NCBI GenBank assembly: GCA_016926235.1
Contig: JAFGOZ010000378.1
Location: 1 to 49,189 of the forward strand
Source of the DNA: Bacteroidales bacterium
GTDB taxonomy: Bacteria > Bacteroidota > Bacteroidia > Bacteroidales > UBA10428
Direction of reading: 5' to 3'
Length of the DNA stretch: 49,189 nucleotides
Below are positions 41,366-49,189 of the stretch, piece after piece. A program made the translations under genes and the position numbers. The first letter of the stretch is position 1, and every line of letters begins with the position of its first letter. Below the pieces are notes generated by a model, which had not been told where the DNA came from, did not search any database, and saw only the letters and a list, made by a program, of their open reading frames with translations.

Positions 41366-42616
41366 ATGGAAAAGACATTATTTATTATTATTGTTGCTAT
41401 CATTATATTCGAGTTTTTGCTTGAACGCTTTTTGAATTATCTGAATTCACGAAAATGGAGTAACACCCTGCCTAAGGAGTTGGAAGGAATTTATGACCCG
41501 GAAGAATATAAAAAATCCCAGGATTACAAAAAGGATAATGATAAGCTTTCATTTATATCCAGTGCCATTAGCGTTACTGCTATAATACTTATGCTTTTCT
41601 TAAGCGGGTTTGCTTTTGTAGATGAAATTTCACGTGAAATTACATCAAATACTATTCTCATTACGCTTCTGTTTTTTGGAATACTGATGTTTACTTCTGA
41701 TTTAATAGGTACGCCTTTTGCACTTTACGACACCTTCGTAATTGAAGAAAAGTATGGTTTTAATAAAATGACGAAAAGGACATTCTTCCTGGACAAAATC
41801 AAAGGTTGGCTTCTCACTGGAATTATTGGAGGTGGGTTATTAGCCCTGGTTGTATACTTTTATATGCTGACAAAGGAAATGTTCTGGATATATACCTGGT
41901 TACTCATAACTGTTTTCATGATCTTTATGAATATGTTTTATTCCAGTCTTATCGTCCCTCTGTTTAACAAGCAAACCCCTCTTGAAGAAGGTGACCTACG
42001 GAATGAAATTGAAAAATTCTGCCAAAAAGTAGGTTTTAAGTTAGACAATGTCTATGTAATTGATGGCTCCAAGAGATCTACAAAAGCTAATGCATATTTT
42101 AGCGGATTAGGACCAAAAAAAAGGATTGTATTATATGACACCCTCATTAACGATCTTACAAAAGAGGAAATTGTTGCCGTACTTGCTCATGAAATAGGAC
42201 ATTACAAAAGGAAACACACTCTTTGGGGTATAAGCATCTCGATAATCCAGACTGGTCTGACTTTATACATTCTATCCCTTCTTATTGAAAATCCACTACT
42301 CAGTTCTGCACTGGGAGCAAAACAAACCAGCTTTCATTTGGGTTTAATCACTTTTGGGATACTTTATAGCCCTATTTCTACATTACTTGGACTAGGCTTA
42401 AACATGGTATCCCGAAAAAATGAATATGAGGCAGACAGGTATGCAAATACTTATTACAAAGGGGAAAAGCTTATAAGTGCGCTCAAAAAACTTTCAAAGA
42501 AGAGCCTTAGCAACCTGACACCACATCCCTTGTATGTATTTTTCCATTATTCCCACCCGACACTGTTACAAAGGATTCAGAAAATTAGAAGTAACAGCAG
42601 TGAGAAGGCGAGATAA
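41366..42616 (+). CDS. Ste24-type M48 metalloprotease (CAAX protease family)
   Basis: The ATG at 41366 is preferred to an upstream TTG, giving 416 residues. The multi-pass membrane protein has the Peptidase_M48 N-terminal region (about 1-210) and the zinc site HEIGH in AVLAHEIGHYKRKH. The third-ligand glutamate is in NEYEADRYAN, as in eukaryotic Ste24 and bacterial homologues. All zinc ligands are present. The C-terminal STLLGLGLNMVSRKNEYEAD and HPLYVFFHYSHPTLLQRIQ match the family. In bacteria, which lack prenylated CAAX proteins, such enzymes are thought to act in membrane protein quality control. A 6-bp tandem repeat follows the stop. Confidence 0.93.
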   Translation: MEKTLFIIIVAIIIFEFLLERFLNYLNSRKWSNTLPKELEGIYDPEEYKKSQDYKKDNDKLSFISSAISVTAIILMLFLSGFAFVDEISREITSNTILITLLFFGILMFTSDLIGTPFALYDTFVIEEKYGFNKMTKRTFFLDKIKGWLLTGIIGGGLLALVVYFYMLTKEMFWIYTWLLITVFMIFMNMFYSSLIVPLFNKQTPLEEGDLRNEIEKFCQKVGFKLDNVYVIDGSKRSTKANAYFSGLGPKKRIVLYDTLINDLTKEEIVAVLAHEIGHYKRKHTLWGISISIIQTGLTLYILSLLIENPLLSSALGAKQTSFHLGLITFGILYSPISTLLGLGLNMVSRKNEYEADRYANTYYKGEKLISALKKLSKKSLSNLTPHPLYVFFHYSHPTLLQRIQKIRSNSSEKAR

Positions 42617-42626
42617 TAGAAGAGCA

Positions 42627-42698
42627 CAGTAGCAGTAGCAGTAGCAGTAGCAGTAGCAGTAGCAGTAGCAGTAGCAGTAGCAGTAGCGGTAGCAGTAG
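42627..42698. repeat. Hexanucleotide microsatellite CAGTAG, 12 units
   Basis: Twelve consecutive 6-bp units are present, with eleven perfect and one variant (CGGTAG) at 42687. The array starts 10 bp after the Ste24-type protease stop and lies in the leader of the hydrolase gene. Perfect short arrays are prone to slippage, so the copy number may vary between isolates. Confidence 0.95.
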
Positions 42699-42700
42699 CA

Positions 42701-42735
42701 TCTCCTGGCTCCTGAATTCTGACTCCTTAATTCTT
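42701..42735. repeat. Heptanucleotide tract (CTCCTGA/ATTCTGA)
   Basis: The units CTCCTGG, CTCCTGA, ATTCTGA, CTCCTTA and ATTCTTG follow the hexamer array without a break. The flavour is the reverse complement of the tract at 34651-34715. Confidence 0.75.
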
Positions 42736-42750
42736 GAAAAATCCAAAAAA

Positions 42751-43584
42751 ATGCAAGCCTTCCATACATACGAAAACACTCAAATATACTACGAAACTCA
42801 CGGAGAAGGCCCTGAAGTAATTATCTTTCTTCATGGCTTTGCCTGCTCTCATCTGAACTGGTACCTGATGAAAGATCATTTTGATCCTAAAAAATACACC
42901 ATTTACCTTGTTGATTTAAAAGGTTTTGGCAACTCATCCAAACCCAGGGACATAAAGTATGGTATCAAAGATATGGCTTTTATCATGGTTGACCTTATCA
43001 CACAGCTGAAACTCCAAAATATCATCTTGATCGGCCATTCTCTCGGTGCATCGGTTGCATTGACAACTAAGGTGTTAATTGAATATCCTTTAATTAAAAA
43101 ACTTATATTGATAGGAGTTCCTGCCTACATTGATTATATTCCCAGGTTTATTAAACGTTTAAGGACTCCCTTGATTAACAGGCTTTTCATGCTAATAATC
43201 TATTTGTTGCCTAATGCAATAAAAACTGCATTAAGCCGCATTTACTTTAATCCTGGAAGAATAACCAATGAGATTATCGGGTTTTATACCCCCTATTATA
43301 AAAAACCTGCAATGGCTCACACATATATACAAGTGGCCCGCAGGGCAATTCCTGATGACTACGAAATAATTAAAAGCAAATATCCCTCAATTGACATACC
43401 TGTCCTGTTAATATGGGGCACTGATGATAATGTAGTTTCAAAACGCAACGGGTTCAGGCTCGTTGAAGACATACCGGATTGCAGGCTTGAATTTATAAAG
43501 GATTGCGGGCACAACACAATGGAAGAATGTCCTGTGGAAACCTCCAATTTAATACTTAACTTTATAGCAGAAAATAGCCTCTAG
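42751..43584 (+). CDS. Alpha/beta hydrolase
   Basis: The 277-residue protein is a canonical alpha/beta hydrolase. The oxyanion region is FLHGFACSHLNW, the nucleophile elbow is GHSLGAS at about 94-100, the acid is in IWGTDDNVV near 225 and the catalytic His is in CGHNTMEE near 253. The cap region contains a hydrophobic stretch (LFMLIIYLLPNAIK) that may lie on the membrane. There is no signal peptide. The substrate (an ester, haloalkane or lipid) cannot be told from sequence. It sits 134 bp after the Ste24-type protease gene, separated by the hexamer and heptamer repeats, and 46 bp before the radical SAM gene. Confidence 0.92.
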   Translation: MQAFHTYENTQIYYETHGEGPEVIIFLHGFACSHLNWYLMKDHFDPKKYTIYLVDLKGFGNSSKPRDIKYGIKDMAFIMVDLITQLKLQNIILIGHSLGASVALTTKVLIEYPLIKKLILIGVPAYIDYIPRFIKRLRTPLINRLFMLIIYLLPNAIKTALSRIYFNPGRITNEIIGFYTPYYKKPAMAHTYIQVARRAIPDDYEIIKSKYPSIDIPVLLIWGTDDNVVSKRNGFRLVEDIPDCRLEFIKDCGHNTMEECPVETSNLILNFIAENSL

Positions 43585-43630
43585 TGGCTCGATTTTATTA
43601 CTTGTTTTGCGCTTTTAATATTTGCAGGGT

Positions 43631-44782
43631 ATGAAAACAAGAATGACAAAACGGGAATTCCTGAAATGCAGCATATGTGGTCTTGCAGGAATAAGTATAT
43701 TGAGCTCAAAATCTATTGCAAAGAACCTGCCAATTATCAAAGCTCAGGCTTCTTCATACGATGGTCCTTCAAAATTCAGCAAACAATCCTATTTTGCAAC
43801 AGAAACCCCACGGGGAATGATGTGCCAGCTTTGTCCCAATGAGTGTGTTATAAAGACCGGAGATATGGGTGATTGTAACAACCGAAAAAACTATGATGGA
43901 AAACTATACTCCATCGCATATGGCAATCCTTGTGCTGTACATGTTGATCCCATTGAGAAGAAACCACTGTACCATTTTTATCCAGGCTCACAGGCATACA
44001 GCATAGCAACGGCGGGTTGCAACCTTGCTTGTCTTAACTGTCAGAACTGGACCATATCCCAGGTAAGTCCGGATGAAACCGTGAATGAAGACCTGATGCC
44101 CGAAAAGGTAGTAAGCCAGTGCCAGACCATGAAATGTAAAAGCATAGCTTATACATACTCCGAACCTATTACATTTTATGAATACACTTTTGATACGGCA
44201 ACTATTGCAAAAGAAAAAGGAATAAAAAACGTGCTGGTCTCTGCGGGATATATAAATGAAAAACCGTTACGGAAACTTTGTTCTGTTATTGATGCAGCCA
44301 ATATTGACCTGAAATCATTCTCGAATGATATTTACATAAAATTAAACGGAGGCACTCTGGAACCTGTTAAAAACACATTGAAAATAATGGCTGAAGAAGG
44401 TGTATGGCTGGAAATAACCAACCTTGTGGTACCCAGTTGGACCGACGATATGGACATGATAAAACGAATGTGTGCCTGGTTAGTCGAAAGCGGATTGGAT
44501 AAATACCCGCTCCATTTCAGCCGCTTTCATCCCATGTATAAGCTTACCCAACTTCCCTCCACTCCGGCTGCCACGCTTGAACAAGCCCGTAAAATTGCCC
44601 TTGCTGAAGGAATAAAATACGTTTATATAGGTAATGTTCCCGGAGCGGATGCCAGCAATACCATTTGTCCCAAATGCAAACAAATAGTGGTAGAACGAAA
44701 GGGATATAAAATAAACCTGGCCAACCTGCAAGATGGAAAATGCAAATTTTGTGGAACTGCAATTACCGGGGTTTGGAAATAA
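43631..44782 (+). CDS. amrS: AmmeMemoRadiSam system radical SAM enzyme
   Basis: The ATG at 43631 is chosen over an upstream TTG, giving 383 residues. The N-terminus reads MTKREFLKCSICGLAGISIL, a Tat-like signal with Lys-Arg in place of the twin arginines. The family N-terminal motif MCQLCPNECVIKTGDMGDCN follows. The radical SAM cluster motif CNLACLNC binds the 4Fe-4S cluster and SAM. NIDLKSF, GVWLEITNLVVPSWTDD and HFSRFHPMYK are typical of the AmrS/PflA-like group. A C-terminal zinc-ribbon-like part has CPKC and CKFCG. With the fused Memo-AMMECR1 gene at 37299-38891 it completes the trio. Export of a radical SAM enzyme would be unusual. Confidence 0.92.
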   Translation: MKTRMTKREFLKCSICGLAGISILSSKSIAKNLPIIKAQASSYDGPSKFSKQSYFATETPRGMMCQLCPNECVIKTGDMGDCNNRKNYDGKLYSIAYGNPCAVHVDPIEKKPLYHFYPGSQAYSIATAGCNLACLNCQNWTISQVSPDETVNEDLMPEKVVSQCQTMKCKSIAYTYSEPITFYEYTFDTATIAKEKGIKNVLVSAGYINEKPLRKLCSVIDAANIDLKSFSNDIYIKLNGGTLEPVKNTLKIMAEEGVWLEITNLVVPSWTDDMDMIKRMCAWLVESGLDKYPLHFSRFHPMYKLTQLPSTPAATLEQARKIALAEGIKYVYIGNVPGADASNTICPKCKQIVVERKGYKINLANLQDGKCKFCGTAITGVWK

Positions 44783-45271
44783 CAAGTCGTATAAAACATC
44801 AAAAATTCTTACTCATAATACTATTTCAGGCAAGAGCCACAAAGATTTTCGCCAAGCACGCAAAAAAATCTTCGCGAACTTTGCGTTTTTAATTTGTGTT
44901 CTACTATATAACTTAAATCTATTTCAAAAATTCCCTTATTTTTTGGGAAAAATCATTATGCTCATTAAATATCATTCTGTTATTCCGTTGCAGGCATTTA
45001 TTGAGCAATAAATAAGGATCCCAGGTGCAACGGTCTTCTATGTCCATTATTTTCCATGGGCTTTGCCCATAGGAGATGCTTTCGCCCCGGGTTAAAATAA
45101 CCGAAGGTTATTACGACGCAAGTACGAACATAATCAGGGCAAATATATAACCTGCGTCGGAAAGCAGAGATACAAGTTATATCCATTAATGTTTGATTCA
45201 GCAAATCACGAGGACTTTGCGTGAGATATACTTTATGAAAATTACATATTAGCCCCTTTGGATTATAGATT
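44783..45271. other. Intergenic region with repeat remnants
   Basis: No gene is supported. The stretch contains a segment of the type GCCACAAAGATTTTCGCC and AACTTTGCG, as seen in many Bacteroidota intergenic regions, a stem ATGGGC-TTT-GCCCAT at 45056-45070 (a relative of the GGGCGTTGCCC palindromes), and GGTTA/TAACC hairpins near 45090-45110. It separates convergent genes. Confidence 0.55.
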
Positions 45272-47251
45272 TCAATTTCCTCTTAAGAGTAAAAGATCAC
45301 CTTTTGAATCAGGATTTACTGTATTCATTAAAATCAATGCTTTATTATCTGCTCCGGGTACTAATGAAATTATGCTTTCAAAGCTGCCATTGCCAAACAC
45401 CTTCCTGGATATTAAATTACCTGATGGCCCGACCAACATTATCATTCCATCATTCGATGCGCTTCCTCCCAGCAAAATGTTCTGGTTGGGAAATACGGTT
45501 ATCGAAAGGCCTTTATCCGGGCCACCATTATCAAATGATTTCTCCCAGGCCATTTTACCTGTTGCATCGTATTTTGCAACCCATGTATCTTGTCCCAGGC
45601 TTCCTGCCAGGTACATATTACCGCTGGCATCAACAGTTACAGCATTGGCCGTTTTCCCGGCAGCAAGCCATGATTCCCATTTTATATACCCATCATTATC
45701 CAAAATAAATACCCAGCTTCCTCCGGCAATATAAATATTGTCGCTCTGTCCTGTGCAAATATCACTGATCACTCCTTTGGAAGTATATTCGCGACTCCAT
45801 AGTTTTTTCCCGTCAGCACGCAGTTTATAGAGTAAATAATGCATTTCATTCAATGTATCCTGGTTATAACCGCCAACAATAATCTCATTCCTTGAATTTA
45901 TGGCAACCGCATTTGCCTGTGTAGGCCCTAAACTGCGGTTCCAGATACGCTTTCCATCCGAACTTAATTTGAATAACCAGGCTTGTCTTTGAGTAAAATC
46001 ATCTGTCAGGCTTGTATATCCTGCAACCAGAATATTTCCCTGGTTATCAACTGCTACATCCAGTGCAGCATCGTTACCAACGTCCCCAACATTATTGTTC
46101 CACAGCATTTTAGCTGAAGCATCCAGTTTCAATATCCATGCATCGCTTGCCAGGTTATCATCCTGACCCGTTGTACCAGCTATAACAAGAGTATTGCCAC
46201 CACCGGGAGCTATTCCTCCCGGATGATCATCTTTGCCCTGATTGTCGTATGCTTTTATCCAGTCAAGACCCACAGGTTTATTGGTACAACTTGTTTCAAA
46301 TGTTTTTCCCAGCGAAAGCGCTTTCAGGTTAAAAATATCAATGTATTCCCTTCCTTCAGGATAACGTCTCAAAAAGTCGGTATAAGATTCATAAGAATTC
46401 AATGACTTTGCCTTGGCATAATAAAGCAACATCTGCCCATGCTTTGCCTCCAGCAATTGGGATGCTTCAGGATATTTGGATATGAACTCATCATACGATT
46501 CGATGGTATTTCGCATTTTTGCCTGATTGTAAGCCATCTGATCACGAAGGGTTATAGCTTCTTTTTTGTTAAGGGATTCCGGATACCTGGCTATAAAATC
46601 ATTCAAAGCCTGAATGGAATTGGCTTTTTTTGCTTCCTCAAATGATAGTTGGTCGATCAGTTCTTTTGCACGTTTTACCTGGGCAGCGTCAGGATAGGTT
46701 GACATAAACTTTTTTAAGGCATCTGTTGTACCAATTTTTTCAGCTTTTCTGAATTCCAGGTAGTTTCTTATATGCACTACATTGTCATAATATTTATAGT
46801 CTTTGTAGTTCGCAATGATCTCATTAATCAGGTCCATATCATTCTTTTCCCTGATCTGCATTATTAATTTTTCTTCTACTGCTTTATTTTCCCGTTCCAT
46901 TTTTTTCTGAACAGGCAAAGGTACAGGTGGCTGATCTGTAGCATTAAAATATTCCGTCAGGATTTCTGAATCTTCTGTTGACAAATTGCCTTTATTCTTC
47001 ATAGCTACACTCATATACTTGTAAGCCATAAGATAGTTTTTCGCCGGATTCTTTTCGTTAAAATATGCCAGTGCAAGCCCAAAGTTTGCAGCACAATTTG
47101 CAGAATTCTCCGATACAATTTTTGAAAATGTCTCGGTGGCTTTGTCGTACTCCATTTTCTCAAGGTTCTTATATCCCTTTTTTACCTGTTGTCCAATTGC
47201 AAAAGTTGCAGATAGAAGGGTGATTGTAAGTATATATATAATTTTACTCAT
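45272..47251 (-). CDS. Secreted TPR and beta-propeller protein
   Basis: The 659-residue product has a signal peptide (MSKIIYILTITLLSATFAIG). TPR-like helices lie at about 22-100 (GYKNLEKMEYDKATETFSKI). A helical repeat region with units such as ALNDFIARYPES, SYDEFISKYPEA and SYTDFLRRYPEG spans about 130-320. The rest (about 325-659) is a propeller of blades such as GNTLVIAGTTGQDDNLASDA, GNILVAGYTSLTDD and GNMYLAGSLGQDTWVAKYDA, of the PQQ/SBBP type. It reads as a scaffold or ligand-binding surface protein without an enzyme site. It lies 20 bp downstream of the OmpA-family gene and is probably co-transcribed. Confidence 0.85.
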   Translation of the reverse strand: MSKIIYILTITLLSATFAIGQQVKKGYKNLEKMEYDKATETFSKIVSENSANCAANFGLALAYFNEKNPAKNYLMAYKYMSVAMKNKGNLSTEDSEILTEYFNATDQPPVPLPVQKKMERENKAVEEKLIMQIREKNDMDLINEIIANYKDYKYYDNVVHIRNYLEFRKAEKIGTTDALKKFMSTYPDAAQVKRAKELIDQLSFEEAKKANSIQALNDFIARYPESLNKKEAITLRDQMAYNQAKMRNTIESYDEFISKYPEASQLLEAKHGQMLLYYAKAKSLNSYESYTDFLRRYPEGREYIDIFNLKALSLGKTFETSCTNKPVGLDWIKAYDNQGKDDHPGGIAPGGGNTLVIAGTTGQDDNLASDAWILKLDASAKMLWNNNVGDVGNDAALDVAVDNQGNILVAGYTSLTDDFTQRQAWLFKLSSDGKRIWNRSLGPTQANAVAINSRNEIIVGGYNQDTLNEMHYLLYKLRADGKKLWSREYTSKGVISDICTGQSDNIYIAGGSWVFILDNDGYIKWESWLAAGKTANAVTVDASGNMYLAGSLGQDTWVAKYDATGKMAWEKSFDNGGPDKGLSITVFPNQNILLGGSASNDGMIMLVGPSGNLISRKVFGNGSFESIISLVPGADNKALILMNTVNPDSKGDLLLLRGN

Positions 47252-47271
47252 GACTGTGCGTTTTCGGGTTT

Positions 47272-48675
47272 TTACTTTTTAATTAATTTGAATTCAACAC
47301 GGCGATTTTGTGCTCTCCCCTCTTCCGTTTCATTGGTATCGATGGGTTTCGACTCGCCATATCCCATAGCTGTGAGAGAAGAAGGATTAACTCCTTTGGA
47401 TGTAAGGTAGTTAACCACAGCGCCGGCTCTTCCTTGCGAAAGGGTTTGATTAGAAGCATCCGATCCTTTATTGTCTGTGTGCCCGGATATCTCAATCATC
47501 TTTATCTGGTTTTCCATCATAAACGCTGCAACCTTATCAAGTTCAATGAAAGATTCGGGCAATAGGTTTGTTTTACCAAACTCAAAAAAGATATTCTTTA
47601 AAACAATGGCTGATCCCTCTTCAATGTTTTTCAATCCGTCAAGAAATTCATCCTTTTCTATTACCGGCTGTTTAAACTCGATCGAGCCGCTTACCTTACA
47701 TAAATTTTTATCCGTAACCGTGTAGGTATACTTTCCGGCCGGCAGGTTCATAAGCTGGGCTGTTTTTGCTCCATTAGACCATGTAATATCATAAGGTGGA
47801 GCACCCCCTGTTATAGCTATCCGTATTTTACCATCATTCACAATTTTTTTCACTTTCCCTGTTATTGGGTCTCTACCACCTGTGTAACTGGTATCAACAA
47901 AAACTGCCTCAAGGTTTTGTGCTACACAGGGACAATCCACACAGGCATCAAGAGCAACCACATGTATGTCATCGATGTAATAGTAGGCTTGTTTTTTATC
48001 TCCAAGTCCGGGATTACGGTCTATAGCAATATAATTAGTATTCTCATAGTTTTTAAAATTACCGATTATCATAAAAGTTTCACCCCCTTTGGAAGTGTAT
48101 ATTTCACACACTTCCTGCCAATAATCTATATTATCTAAAATATCTCCTTCAGGGTTATGTATCTGAGGTGTAAAACCTAAGGAAACCTTACTGCTATTGA
48201 TTGTTTTTTTATCTGTAAAATAAACACCCATCTGATCGCATGCAAAGTTTGAAAATGAAGCCAGTTTAAACGAGTATCGCACACAATATTTCTTTCCGGC
48301 CTTAAGAGGTTCTCTTAGCTCACCCGTAAGGTACTCCCTGTATTCGGGATCCCATCCTGATGAATAGAAACCTGCATAGGCATTTCCGCTTTTGGGTTCA
48401 CTGCTTCCGGCAAAGTTTCTTGGGACTCCCGCTTCTCCTTTTCCACAACGATTAAAGTAATCCGGTGCTGCCAGCGTTGGATAGCCCCAGTTGGGAATCA
48501 TGGTGTGTGATCCATCCTGAGGGGCATAAGTTGTTGGACACACAACATACGTTTCAAAATCAGGGTTTAAAAGCAGATTGGCAGATTGACCAAGTAAAGG
48601 GTATGAACCCGTCAATACCACAATCAAAATAAAAATAATGATTGATTGATAATTACTAAGGTTTTTTCTTATCAT
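47272..48675 (-). CDS. OmpA-family protein with a SprB-like repeat
   Basis: The 467-residue product has a signal peptide (SIIIFILIVVLTGSYPLLGQ). The N-terminal beta domain (about 33-240) starts NLLLNPDFETY, as in many Bacteroidota surface proteins. A SprB-type repeat at about 285-340 has GGAPPYDITWSNGAKT and LPAGKYTYTVTD. The C-terminal OmpA domain at about 360-467 has FFEFGKTNLLPES, then ISGHTDNKGSDASNQTLSQG, RAGAVVNYL and the arginine-rich end AQNRRVEFKL that binds peptidoglycan. It should tie the outer membrane or a surface complex to the cell wall. With the propeller protein downstream it forms a two-gene envelope operon. Confidence 0.9.
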   Translation of the reverse strand: MIRKNLSNYQSIIIFILIVVLTGSYPLLGQSANLLLNPDFETYVVCPTTYAPQDGSHTMIPNWGYPTLAAPDYFNRCGKGEAGVPRNFAGSSEPKSGNAYAGFYSSGWDPEYREYLTGELREPLKAGKKYCVRYSFKLASFSNFACDQMGVYFTDKKTINSSKVSLGFTPQIHNPEGDILDNIDYWQEVCEIYTSKGGETFMIIGNFKNYENTNYIAIDRNPGLGDKKQAYYYIDDIHVVALDACVDCPCVAQNLEAVFVDTSYTGGRDPITGKVKKIVNDGKIRIAITGGAPPYDITWSNGAKTAQLMNLPAGKYTYTVTDKNLCKVSGSIEFKQPVIEKDEFLDGLKNIEEGSAIVLKNIFFEFGKTNLLPESFIELDKVAAFMMENQIKMIEISGHTDNKGSDASNQTLSQGRAGAVVNYLTSKGVNPSSLTAMGYGESKPIDTNETEEGRAQNRRVEFKLIKK

Positions 48676-48960
48676 AGGTTTAGGGTTTTGACTTTAATCC
48701 TTAAATTTAAGAAAAGATGCGGGATGATGGGTCAAAATTGGGAAGAAAAATGAAAAATGAAGTGAAATTGCCGGATGAATGGCGAAAGACGAGAGAAAAA
48801 GGACGCAGAAATGCAAATAATGCATCTGGATGGAATGTATCACCTCCTCTGTCCGCCTTGCGGACATCTCTCCGCCAGCTGGTGGAAGAACCTAACTGCT
48901 ACGAAACTTTTTCCTGGTTCCTGATTCAGGGTTGTTTAATTAAGGCTGAAAGTCTTTTAG
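48676..48960. other. Intergenic region with a repeat
   Basis: I see no credible gene. The palindrome GTCCGC-CTT-GCGGAC at 48851-48865 followed by CCGCCAGCTGGTGG is related to the element at 22871-22906. A weak heptamer run (CCTGGTT/CCTGATT) lies near 48917-48937. Confidence 0.5.
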
Positions 48961-48966
48961 CAATAG

Positions 48967-49083
48967 TGCAGGGCAACGCCCTGCATAATCTGAACATATT
49001 GCTTTAAGCCCTGAAAGGGCGTAAGCTTGGGCCCTTTCAGGGCTTAACATCCATATACATATTTCATAGGGCGTTGCCCTATG
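48967..49083. repeat. Cluster of three perfect GC-rich palindromes
   Basis: TGCAGGGC-AAC-GCCCTGCA is at 48967-48985. A stem with 17-bp arms is at 49004-49020 and 49031-49047, including AAGCCCTGAAAGGGC. CATAGGGC-GTT-GCCCTATG is at 49065-49083. The building blocks GGGCGTTGCCC and CCCTTTCAGGG alternate here and also at 6977-7020, which marks a dispersed repeat family. Confidence 0.85.
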
Positions 49084-49189
49084 CTTTTGCTGATGCCCCT
49101 TCAGGTAGGGTGTTCAAAACTAAAAATTTTCACTACCCATAAAGTTCTAATTTTGGTTTTAAACCAATTAAATATTAGGACATTATGAA

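Noticed and set aside
42566..42779. Minus-strand frames across the CAGTAG array (poly Tyr-Cys or poly-Leu)
   Set aside because: They are translations of a microsatellite and overlap two well-supported genes on the other strand.
44733..45011. Plus-strand frame after the radical SAM gene
   Set aside because: It overlaps the end of that gene in another frame and continues through a dispersed repeat, with no leader or homology signal.
48717..49007. Plus-strand frame of 96 codons near the right end
   Set aside because: Most of its length is made of the two dispersed palindromic repeats, and the remainder has no recognisable protein features or promoter.

Overview
The window is AT-rich DNA from a member of the phylum Bacteroidota, probably the Bacteroidales/Marinilabiliales side (the order is inference). 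The evidence is a type IX secretion sorting domain, a FISUMP domain, a SprB repeat, PKD lipoproteins, promoters of the TTG/TAnnTTTG type, scarce Shine-Dalgarno sequences and loosely packed genes rich in intergenic repeats. No tRNA, rRNA, CRISPR array, transposase or phage structural gene was recognised.

Positions 1-7188 are an accessory region. A RelE-type toxin-antitoxin pair and a lone lipoprotein gene lie between copies of a long intergenic repeat, followed by a secreted protein, a gene fragment cut off beside the same repeat, and a three-gene locus that reads as toxin, HTH antitoxin and SecB-like chaperone (a TAC system). A helical protein of unknown role, a 21-bp minisatellite that can encode NNPG-type heptapeptides, and a repeat-filled intergenic stretch close the region.

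Positions 7189-17500 hold a hybrid sensor kinase, a PKD-FISUMP protein, a secreted caspase-like protein, a secreted BNR-repeat protein with a T9SS sorting domain, a beta-lactamase-fold lipoprotein that lacks its catalytic serine and sits behind a promoter covered by three palindromes, a pseudogene and a WG-repeat protein. Positions 17607-21436 are a minus-strand run of small-molecule genes: methyltransferase, GATase-like protein, cupin, iron-type alcohol dehydrogenase and LsrG-like monooxygenase.

Positions 21579-30046 are a caspase locus. Five close minus-strand genes encode an LPP20-like protein, a PKD lipoprotein, an outer-membrane barrel, a WD40-Ig-caspase protein and a double-caspase protein whose first domain has lost its histidine. 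A DUF4384-like protein follows after a small winged-helix gene on the other strand. All the minus-strand products carry export signals, so the likely site of action is the cell envelope.

Positions 30326-34580 hold KDPG aldolase, a PAS-rich HisKA_3 sensor kinase, a NarL-type regulator and a stand-alone receiver, all on the minus strand. Positions 34801-44782 hold a membrane spermidine-synthase-like protein, a fused Memo-AMMECR1 lipoprotein, a Na/Pi cotransporter, a Ste24-type protease, an alpha/beta hydrolase and the radical SAM enzyme of the AmmeMemoRadiSam trio. Positions 45272-48675 hold a TPR/beta-propeller protein and an OmpA-family protein. Heptanucleotide tandem tracts recur through the window and often start at a stop codon. 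GC-rich palindromic repeat families fill several other intergenic gaps.
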